From positions 300,105-364,104 of the forward strand of contig JAGFBZ010000714.1 in the NCBI GenBank assembly GCA_018398805.1: 64,000 nt of DNA. The letters run 5' to 3'. Of this stretch, positions 46,501-58,600 are shown piece after piece (the stretch's first letter is position 1; each line of letters starts with the position of its first letter). The notes beneath the pieces are model-generated. The model was not told where the DNA came from. It saw only the letters and a program-made list of their open reading frames with translations, and did not search any database. The translations under genes were made by a program, and so were the position numbers. Source of the stretch: Hirundichthys speculiger (Eukaryota > Chordata > Actinopteri > Beloniformes > Exocoetidae).

Positions 46501-49500
46501 TCTCAGGTGTTTCACAAGGAAAGACTCAGCAGAAAACGCTCCTGGGAGGAAGCCCAAAGGTTCTGCCAGGCTTTAGGAGCCAATCTGCCCAGCTTCACAA
46601 ATATGGATGAGATGCGGGCCCTACACAACATCATGAGGGAAACAATTAGGTGTGTACACATGCACACACCTCACCTCCTTTTTGTACTGTATTTCCTTTG
46701 ATATGATGTTGTTCATCCTGTATCATGCTGTCACTTCGAAGATATGATTCAGGAGACTGGTTGGCTGACTTTCCAGACACAGACGTCAGAGATAAAATGT
46801 GGCTCTTTTGTTTATATATACGATAAACATTTAGAACTTCACTTGAACGTAAAAAAAAAATATTGCTCCTATTTCAATCTTGTCAGCTGAGTCACTTTTT
46901 ACTGGTTATTTTCTGAGAATAAAGTGCCAACATTTGTTTAAGAAATTCTCAGTTATTAGTAGGTTTTTGTTATCATGATATTTTTCTTTGAACAAAGATC
47001 AAGTGTCGTGAATGATGATGTAGTGCTGGTCTTGTTGCAGTAATAATCGGTACTTCTGGGTAGGCCTGAACAGGAGAAACCCAGCTGAACCCTCCTGGCA
47101 GTGGGCCGATGGCCGGCCTGTGAGTACAACCCTAATCCCAAACCCTACACAAACACATTTTCATAACCAAATCGTTTAGTCACACCCCCACCCCCATGCC
47201 CTTTGTATGAGGGCATGGTCATTCTGGAAGAGACCCCTCCACTGTTTTGATATTAAGGTATTGTAAGTAATACAATATCTGCTTATTTTATGGCTTTACA
47301 ACAGGTGTCTATGGATGTTCTGCATCACAATCTCCACGAGGATGACGTGTATAATCGGGACTGCACTGCATTCAAGGTCGGCTAAGTAGATTTTAAGAGT
47401 TAAATCTTTTCTCCTGCCTTTAATCTTCTATTTCCATGTACAGTTTTGTTTTGTTTTTTTTAATCATGATGACACTTTTTATTTCTTGACATTATTTTAT
47501 CAGTTTGGCCATTATCATAAAAACAGTTTTATTCCACTTCAAAATCGGTACTGAGCTGTGTTGCTTATGCTGTTGACACTTATCGTATCTTGCTTCTCAG
47601 ACTCTAATCTCAGTTACTGTGTTATCATATGGAGAAGCATTTATTTTTCCTCACACTACCATAAAACTGTATAAGAGTAACATGATGTATTGTCACACTT
47701 TTGAAATTGTTTGTTTTCCTGAATATTTTGCACACAATCTGTGTCCCCATTAGACGATGAAGAGCACCTTGTCATCCCTCTTTGTGTTTCTATTTCACGA
47801 CATACCACCCACGCCTTTCTTTGCCACACCATTTCACTGCGACGCTCAGCTAGAGTGGGTCTGCCAAATACCCCGTGGTAAAGCTTCTCATATAACCACT
47901 ATTGTGTAGGGGAAAAAAATAACTGACACAACTTTAAGTTAATGTCTCACATAAAGACTGTTGTCTTTCATTTCATGTGGCAAAGGGTTTCATTTATTGT
48001 CATTTTGCTTCTAACTCATTTTTTTTGTTGTTGTCTCAACAGGAGAGACACCAAAAATCCCTGAATGGTACAATCCTGGTAATGACCACACCAGAACCGA
48101 AGCATTGTTTGAGTCAATAATATAGACAGTGTTTGTCACTGCCCATACATTATGTTTTTCATTTCTTTTCTCAGATAATCTACTAATTGCATTTTAGCAT
48201 TCACTCAAGTGTTGCAATTTTAAAGATGTTTGTCGGGTTTTTCAGGTGGACACCATGAATCATCTGTCTTCATAGATGGAGCAGAGTTTTGGTTTGTGAA
48301 AGAGCCAAAGTTAAATTTTGAGGAAGCAATTCTCTTTTGCAAAGCAAATGAGAGTAAATTGGCTACTCCCTTGAACCCCAAAGCTGCTGCAAAGATCCAG
48401 CATCAGCTGGAACAGGTAAATGACTAAGATAGCCCAAAGACCAATTGAAAGTTCATTATACATTTGCCTTAAGACATGAAAGGCAATGTCAGCAGGATAT
48501 CCCTAGAAAAATAAATAAATAAATAATTTACATATTGTGAACTCATCAAAAGCAATCCTTCTCACTAATTGCTTATGACAGACTAGAATTGAGAGCTGGT
48601 ACCCACTGATCCAAAGACTCTTAGAAAAACACTTATGATCATCACTAAAACAGCACAAGTACTTTGAATACAAGTTCATATCAATTGATGGACCTGCTAA
48701 ACCACACCACCGGCTCATTATTGCAGATTTGAAGTGCATTGCAACAATAAGCTCAATTTTGTTTTCTTCATTAATGAAGTACACTAATTGTGTTTCTATA
48801 TATATTGAAATTTACTGTGTAAGACCGTAAAAGTGCTGGAATTACGCCGTTGACGAATTCAGAGCAGTGCAACCTTGGTCAGTAATGATAAATTACACTT
48901 TTCAAACTTCAACTTCAATTTTGAAAATTTAATTTATAAAATATAGCATGGAAAAGGAATAGCATTTACAAGAAAATATAGCAAAAGTTCATTAAATGCT
49001 GTTTTATTTTCTGATCATTTGACTTTGTACGTGAAGTTGAGACGGTCTGTAATAGTAGACTGCTCATAATGTACAACCAAATAACTGAATAGGCTACAGT
49101 ATTAATGAATTATTAATTAAACAGTTACATTTTTTTTGCACTTTTTAAACTATGTTTAAGACATATATCAGAATATCAGAGCAAATGCATGCAGACGTGG
49201 TGCTGAAATTTAGGCCACTTTCATGTATGAAAGTGCCATAAAATCTTTTATCAACAACTTACCTGTTAAGCATGTTAGTATTTGAGTCTTTTATTTTGCT
49301 TTTGTGATTGTATGTCGGTAATAGTGATTGGGTGGCAAATGTGCTTAAATGTACAGTAATTGGTCAGAGATGTTGATTTCAGAGAAAACGATCTTTGTGA
49401 GCTGAGTGCCTAGCTTAAATTGATGCCAACACTGAACTCTTGATTTCATCAAAACGACAACAACTGCAACAACATTAATAGAACATCAGACTTAAATATT

Positions 49501-52500
49501 TTTAGAATAAATTTGCCGATCACCTAAAACTATGAATTTAATGAGGATGTGTTTAATGTAATGCTAAAATCCTTCAGCACGCATGCTAATGCACAATGTT
49601 TTAGCAGAAAAATTGCTTGCAGTCAGTTTGTTAAAACCGTACACTTTAAAGCAGCTAAGACTCTTAAAAGTTAAAAATGATGCTCATCTAAGAATGGAAT
49701 GAATAACAGGCCAAACAAACTGGATGTCATTGACCAACTCTGCATTTTTATCTTGTTTAGTTATCCTTGTAATATCTGTAGTTCATTTGTTTAGCTTTAT
49801 AACTGGAGCAAATTTCCCTACTAACTTCAGGCTGTGGAAAGATGGAAATTATTTATTAGAATGTGGGTAGAAGAAGTTATACAATTAAACAGAATAAATA
49901 CAGTGTAATGCAGAAAAAAATAGCTCAGCACTAACAAGTTGCTAAACACTCTTAAAAGCAATTACAGTTCATTAAAGGCCCCTTTAATAACTTTTCAAAA
50001 CAAAAGGAAAAGAACATGAAATACAGGGCACTTCTGATCTTGATGCCATCTTTTCTTTTCTGTTTTGAACAGTTGTCATCTTCTCCCAAGCAAAGCTGGT
50101 GGATTGATATGAGTCGGCCTGAGTGGAGTTCCCCCATGTTGTAAGTCAAAATAGTCACAAACATTTGCTAGATTGTATTATTTATTGATGCCCTTCCTAT
50201 GTGCAACATGAACACTCTTTTTAATTCAGTCTACCTCACTTTAATGCACATAGTGTGTGGTTTAAATGAAGTGTATGTGGACGTGTGATTAAGTGGATCT
50301 TATTTTATTTCTGTTGTATTTATATTTGAGTCCATATCCTGACAGTGCACTTGAATTCTTGTGCCATAACAATAAAGTATCTACAGTCATGGAAAGAATT
50401 ATTAGACCACCCTTGTTTTCTTCAGTTTCTTGTTCATTTTAATGCCTGGTACAACTAAAGGTACGTTTGTTTGGACAAACATAACGATAACCACAAAGAT
50501 TGCTCATAAGAGTTTTATTTAAGAGCTGATATCTTACCATTTTCCATGGTTTTCTTGATTATAACCTGAATCACTTAAGTTTTTACATCAATAGCTATGG
50601 CGTTGTACTGCCAAAAACACTGCTTTTATGCATTCAGTGTTTTCTTTTCTGTCTGTTTTAGTCACATGATGACATTTAGTGGTACCAGGTATTAAAATGA
50701 ACAAGAAAGTGAAGAAAAATGGTGGTCTAATAATTTTTTCCATGACTGTATGTAATATATGTAATCAAATCTAAGCACTGTTCATGTTATACAAATGCTA
50801 TCAGGCAGATAGTTCTAGCCTTAATAATCCCATCAGGAAACGTGTGATGCTAACATTAATTGATTTGGTTTCAGTTCTAGGTATACCCAGATGTACCTGT
50901 ACCATTCATTTTTTTTGGGTCGATGCACCTTCATCAGTCCTGAAAGTCCCTTTCCAGGTAACTAAGCAAAGAATCTAACAGCTGAAAATGTTTAAGGATA
51001 TTTTCCAAGGTGTTATTAGCAATTCCACAACCATCTTGGTAGTTTTGGATCGTGGCTCTTGGAGCCTACAGTCCGAGTCATCTCATAAAGCCCCAGCGTA
51101 TTGTGACTGGTTTGGTCCATTCTGCAGCGGTGGAAATGGATGTGAATGGGAGGGGTGCTGGATGAATTTCACAAGAGAGAACTCAGTGAATTCATATGGC
51201 TCCCCTGGCTAATTAAATGCATCAGGAGAATAAAGAGTGATTAAAAAGCAAAGTGTTACCACACTAGTAATATTTATGTTTCTACTTGTTCATTGCTAAA
51301 TGAAGAATTATTTATTTTATTATTTATTTAGTATTTATTGAATTGTTTTTTTTTTTTAAGCATTACTGCTGGTTTCTTATTTCCCAAAACTTTAACACCA
51401 AAGTGGAAATAAATTCCAATCATATGCTTTCACTGCAAATGTGGCTGATCCGATGAACAAGGTCAGGTCAGCTGAATGCCTTCTGATAAGGGTTAGTTAT
51501 TAAAATTCCACCTACTCTCTATAGCTACACTTAAGGGACACAGAATTTTGCAAGGAGGAAACACCAACATTATTACAAAAAGAAGTCCAAATATTTGTCA
51601 TAGTTTTCTTGCTTATGTTGTGCAGATTTAGGCAAACAAAGATATTCTGATATGCTTTATCAAAACTATGAATAACTATGAGTATAATTCAAGTGTGACC
51701 AGATGTCATGATAATTTTTTTCCCTTATTTTGGAAAGATTTTTACCCCCTTTTGTAAGACTTAACATCAAGGTGAAAAATTAACTTGTAATAATTTGATG
51801 ACATTTATTTGAAAAAAAAAACTGTTTTTGTACTAACGAGAGGATATAGCAATATTATTTTGGGAGAAATGACTCCAGTGTAGCATAAAGTTGGCCAAAA
51901 GAGGAAGAACTGTCTCCAGTACTTTCAGAAAGTTCTGAATTATATGACAGAATTGGATTCATGGTAGGTTTACTTACCATGGATCCAACTTATTGATAAT
52001 AAATTTACTCATCATGAATACAGTCAGTTACTTTCATATTTTGTCTTGCAGAGCGGGATCGCAGTTGTCAGCAGCAATTTTCCTTTGTGTGTGAAAAAAA
52101 CATAATATCACATCAGTGGAAATAAACGCCCTCGAGCCCAGACCTGGAGGACAGCCCTGCGGAAATGGATCTCTGTCCTTCAGAAATAAGGTTTGAAAGT
52201 TCCTTTTCCTTAACACTGAACACCTAAGAAAGAACCAGTTAGGTTCAAATCGTATCATGATGATTATGAAATTGGGAGAGGTGATCATGTGTTTTAAATA
52301 AAAAAATTTACAACTGCCTGAGTGACAGTGAGAGTTAAAGAAATGTTCTGCCGCCTTTGACTTCTGCATACACATTTCCCCTCTCGCTCTCTCTCTCCCT
52401 CTCCATATATATATATATATATATATTTTTTTTTTTTTACATTTTTTAAGATGAGATTTACACTTAATATGTGTTACTAACAAGTGCTGATGTTCAGTGT

Positions 52501-52632
52501 TTAAAACAACAAATGTTATGACACCTTAGTTCATATGGCAGCAGAACATTTAAATAAAAGTGCATTTTACACTACTTTTGAATTCATTATTTGGGAAAAA
52601 AAAAAAAACAAAAAAATATATGTATATATGTA

Positions 52633-52683
<51 letters not shown>

Positions 52684-55600
52684 ATACACACACCAGCCAC
52701 TTTATTAGGTCCACCTTGCTAGTACCGGGTTAGACCCCCTTTTGCCTTCAGAACTGCCTTAATCCTTTGTGGCATAGATTCAACAAGGTACTGGAAACAT
52801 TCCTCAGAGAGTTTGGTCCATATTGACATGGTAGCATCACACAGTTGATTTGTCAGCTGCACATCCATGTTGCAAATCTCCTGTTCCACCACATCCCAAA
52901 GATGCTCTATTTTATTGAGATCCGGTGACTGTGGAGGCCATTTGAGTTCAGTGAACTCATTGTCATGTTCAAAAAACCAGTCTGAGATGATTGGAGCTTT
53001 CTGACATGGAGATTATCCTGCTGGAGGTATCCATCAGAAGCTGGGTACACTGTGGTCATAAAGGGATGGACATGGTCAGCATTATTACTCAGGTTGGCTG
53101 TGGCGCTGATACGATGCTCAACTGATACTAATGGGTCCAAAGTGTGCCAGAAAAATATCCCCCACACCATTACACCACCACCAGCAGCCTGAACCTTTGA
53201 TACAAGGCAGGATGGAGCTTTCATGTTGTTGATGGCAAATTCTGACCAAACCATCCGAATATTGTGGCAGAAATCTAGACTCATCAGACCATGAAATGTT
53301 TTTCTAATCTTCTATTGTCCAATTTTGGTGAGCCTGTGCGAATTCTGGCCTCAGGTTCCTGTTCTTAGCTGACAGGAGTGTCACCCGGTGTGGTCTTCTG
53401 CTGCTGTAGCCCGTCCGCCTCAAGGTTTGAGATGTTGTGTGTCAGAGATGCTCTTTTGCATACCTCAGTTGTAACGAGTGTTTATTTGAGTTACAGTTGC
53501 CTTTCTATCAGCTCAAACCAGTCTGGCCATCCTCCTCTGACCTCTGGCATCAACAAGGGGTTTGCACCCCACAGATCTGCTGCTCACTGGATATTTTCTT
53601 TTTTTCAGACCATTCTCTGTAAAACCTAGAGATGGTTGTGCATGAAAATCATAACAGATCAACGGTTTCTGAAATACTCAGACCAGCCCGTCTGGCACCA
53701 ACAACCATGTCACATTTAAAGTCACTTAAATCACCCTTCTTCCCCATTCTGATGCTGGTTTAAACTGCAGCACATCATCTTGACCATGTATACATGCATT
53801 ACGTTGCTGCCGTGTGATTGGCTGATTGTAAATTTGCCTTAACGAGGAGTTTGACAGGTGTACCTAATAAAGTGGCCGATGAGTGTATCTATATATGTCT
53901 GTGTATGTATATGTGCACATATGTATATATGTTTTACAAGACCTTAATTTGGATCACTGAAATGGGGATATAAATAAATAAACAGTAAATAAATAAAATA
54001 CTTGTGTCATTTTTTTCAGTGTTACACGCTGATGAACAAGGAATCTATGAGCCCTCTTTCATTCACCTCTGCGAATGATAAGTGCCAAAGTGTAAGAGGA
54101 ACACTGGTCACTATATCAGATCAGGTGGAACAAGGTGAGGACCACTTTTTAAAACGTATTTATTTTAACTGCTAAAATAAACATGCATGTTCAACATTTG
54201 TTACCTGATTCATTTTTGTATGACAATTTTTGTTACAACTTTTTGTAATTGTTTTTAAATGATGATCAATATGTGGTAAATCATCATACAAATGATTAAC
54301 AACTTAAATCTTTTGGTCTTGCCTTTTTGCATTGGTATCAAAGATGCTACAGTCATTGTCTTTATAACTAAATCCAGAATATTAGATGCTACATGATCTG
54401 AGATTAAAAAAAAAAAAAAAACGGAGGGCGCTCCACTGTCAAACTGTGTTTAAGTATGTGTGTGTTTTTTGTTTTGTTTTGTAGACTTCATCAACACCCT
54501 CTTGCCAAGATTCAGTAACATGGAAAATATATGGATTGGTTTGAAAATCAAACAAGGTGATCCTGTATGGATGGACGAGTCCCCAGTTAACTACATCAAT
54601 TTTAACCCCCTGCTCCTGGGCATGCACAAGGCCATAAAAGTCAATGTAAGTTCGCCCAAACCGTTATTTCATTCTAACGTATATAATAATTTTACACTTT
54701 TTTTAAAAATTTGAGAAAAGACAAGTGTACAAGAGAAGGACAGTGGGAAGAGATTGAAGAAATGTTACAAAATGTCAAAAGGATGTTCATTTGAATGTCC
54801 TTTTTTTTCTTTCCATATAGACATTGGATCAAGAGAGTTTGGACATGTGTGCATACTTGCTCAATAATCCCAGCTCTGACATGCTGGGAACTTGGGACTA
54901 TTCATCTTGTGCCCAGTTACGAAATGTGGGCATTTGCCAACACTATGCAGGTAATTCTTCACTATCAACACTTACATTTGGAGACTAAGTTGTTATTTCC
55001 TGATAAAATCCCATGTAATCATTTTAAGGTTGTTGAGATTTATTTTGATTCATAAGGTGTTTAACTGCCGGAATCCCTTTTCAAAACCTGCAGGAACCTT
55101 TCATTCATGTCATTATACTTCTCCCACCACTTGCTTCAACTGATGTCAGAATGTTGGGGTTTGTTTTTGTTTTTTATTCTTTTATTCATTCCTTTTAGAT
55201 AAAGTGGAGGAGCCCATTGTACCCAAAGATCCTTTCACTGTTAACAACCATACCTTTCTGCTGATTGCTCAAAATATCACCTGGTTTGACGCTTTGGACA
55301 AGTGCAGAGATAGTAACATGGATCTGGCAAGTGTACAAGATACCTTCATACAGTCCACCCTGAGTGTGCATGTGAGCCGTGCACAAACACCCATGTGGAT
55401 CGGCCTGTCAAGTGAAGATGTCAGTGTGCTGAAAGAAAAACCTTTTCATTTCAGTTCACAGTTTCTCCTCTTGTTCTGTAAGATTTGTATTTTGTCTTGT
55501 GTTCAGGAGGGACTTCACTACCGCTGGACCGACAAGAGTCACACAGTGTTCAGTCGCTGGTCTGCTGAAGCCACCACTGGCCCCTGTGTTTACCTGGACA

Positions 55601-58600
55601 CCGATGGCTTCTGGAAAGCCACAGTGTGTGAAGAGCAGCTCGGAGGTGCCATCTGCCACAAACCACTCAGTAAGTAATAGTGATGTTGCCCCCCCCCTCC
55701 CCCCCCCCCCCCCCCATTTGAATGAAAAATTAAGCAGAAAGAAAAAAAAAACAACCTAATGAACAAAAGACTTTTTTATCATAAAAGTAATATAAGAAAA
55801 TACATAAAAGGGTTTATAGCTACAATAGCTCCTTTTGGTAATATTAAAACTAGGGGCTGGGCAACGATTAAGATTTTTTAATCGCGATTAATCGCATGAT
55901 TTCCCTGATTAATCACGATTAATCGCATTGTATACAGAAAATCAAATAATGAAATCAAAAGTAGTGTAAAGGTCACTTTTATTTAAATGTTCTGCTGCCA
56001 TATGAACTAAAGTGCCATAACATTTGTTGTTCAAACACTTTAAACATCAGCACTTTGTCAGTAACACATATTTTGTGTAAATCTCATCTTAAAAAATGTA
56101 AAATAAAATAAAGCTTATTGCCACTGTCAGGGCATTAATGTCATCCTGTTTTTTTTATAAAAAAATAAAAAAAAGTCTACCAATAAAATCCTAACAATCT
56201 CGAGGCCACAATCATAACATTAAAACAGGTAATTTCTGAGGTAACAGCAGAGACTTTTAATGGAGAGTTCAACTTGCCAGTGGTGACAAATAACCTTGTT
56301 TCTGTTGAATCGTCCCCTGGGAGAACTTAGAATGAAAATGTCCATGTTAAAGTTCTCTAACTTTATCAATCCGTAATTATCTGTGTATTTTTTGTTTTTT
56401 CCATTTTCAATTGTCAATCAAAAAGTAAAAAATTAAAAAGTGACTTTTTATTTTTTCATTTTTTAATTTAACACAAATAACAAAAAAATGCCTGTTTTTT
56501 TAATATTTCAATTTTAGCAAACAGGCCACAGGACTGAAATTGTTTTTAATATTTTATTGTCTGCTTTACGTGACCCAGAAATGGCTTTGTTTTATAATTA
56601 AGGAACAGACTTTCTGTTGTCCATTACACATCTGTGCCACTAGATGGAGCCGCACTGAAGTAACCAGCTAGAAAATAGCAGGACAGTGAACACATGGAGC
56701 AGATCTGATGTAAAATGGAGCAATGATGCAATCGTCCTGAACAAAGGGGTTTGAAAGTTGTTTTTTTTTTTTTCAGACAGAATTGTTAATATTGCTACCT
56801 GAGTTGCTACCCGAACTGTAAAGTACACTGATTTTTACCACTCTCCATGTCTGTTTTAGTTTTGCCTGCCAATTCTCTTCCGGTTCCGCAGCAGCCAGTA
56901 ACAGACTTTTCAAAACAAAAGCATGTGAGAAACATGCGTTAACGCGCGATCAAATAAATGTCGGCGTTAATAAATTAATGCGTTAACCCGTTATTATCGC
57001 GTTAATTTGCCCAGCCCTTATTAAAACGCTTTGATATGCAGCGTTGTTGTCTCAGTTACAACCTCGCTGTTACCCGTTGAAGAACGTAATTTAGAAACTT
57101 TTTGGTGTAAGATCTGATGGATATCAAGTTATATACATTAAGAGTTCCTAAAACATTCAAAACACAAATATTCTCTTGTTTTGTGAAAACATTTACATGG
57201 CGATTTTTTTTTTTTTTTTTTTTACTGAGAAAAAAAATTAAATAAATCTATTACAGAGGAGGTCATCACCACACCAGAGGATACTGTTAAGTGCCCCCCA
57301 TAACATTAATGGACCAAACTGGATCCCCTGGAGAAAGAACTGCTACACCTTCCAGCTGGTCGCATCCAGATGGGAAGCTTTTAACAAAGGCCAGATTCAG
57401 GATACCTGCACAAGACTTCGTAAGAGTTTGAAAACATTTGACACATTATCGTGTAGAGATCCATTCAAGAAATCTTCTGTAACAGACTGATGTTGTTATA
57501 GTCGGTCATGATGGTGTATTTATATTTCAGATGCGGATGCAGATATCTTAACCATCCGAAACGAGAGAGAGAAGAATGAGTTTATCAGATCCCAGCTGGT
57601 CCCATTTAAATCCTTGGTCCAGTTTGTTTGGCTGGGGTTGTTCAAAGATGAAAATGGTGAGTATTTTATTTTGACAAAAGTACAAATCTCTGTTGAGAGG
57701 TCATTTCATTGTGATTAAGCAGATATTGCAGTGGATTGAATGGCAAAATGGTCTGCTGCAGTTGTCCTGGTCATAGTATTTTTACTTTCTCGGAATTTTT
57801 TGACAATTATTACTTCCTGATTTGGATGCTTTCCTGTGTAAATGTTTTTGTTTTTTTTTTGTGAACAGCCGATTAAAGCTTTCAAAAAGACAGCTAATGC
57901 TTAGAGTAAAAACCCCAAATTCCAGGAATGTTAAAGAACAGACACTGAAGATGCAGACACAGAAGCAAATGAGCTATAAGTTAGACCAGAGGTGTCAAAC
58001 TCAACTGCACAGGGGGCCAAAATTCAAAACACGCTTCAGGTCACGGGCCGAACAGGATAAACTTTTATTGAACACACAAAAATGAAACGTTTTTGGAACA
58101 TAAATATGAATAAAAACAGACAGAAATATTATTCTGTAATAAACTTAAACCCTAACTTATATTTTAATATTTTGCTCTCCATAAAATATCTTGTTAAATG
58201 ATACAAGTTAAAAATATGAGCAATTTAACATTAAAATAACATTAAAACTCCTTTGCTCCCATGTCAATGTATATAAAAAATAAACTTTCAAATATCCCAA
58301 AAGATTTTGCTTTCCTTAAAAATATCTCCTGTCAAAATTATATAAGTTAGAAATATAAACTTGCTGGAAAACCTGGAAATAAACATTAAATGTGGTTTTC
58401 AGCAATAACAATTCAAATCATTCAGTTTTCTTTGCTCTTATGACATCTGATCGAATAGTTTCTCCATAAAAGCAGCTTCACTGCGTCATACATGTCAGTG
58501 ATCATAAGTGGTGACGTCCCTGGAGCTGCACATTTAAGGCGTTAAGATGAGCTGTTCTGTCAGCCAGGAACGCCAACTCGCACTTTCACTTTTCATCCCT

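Noticed and set aside
50988..51212. Open frame with several Cys and Trp in ly75 intron 20
   Set aside because: It resembled a CTLD piece, but cysteine spacing and splice phase do not fit, and the correct exon is at 52052-52190.
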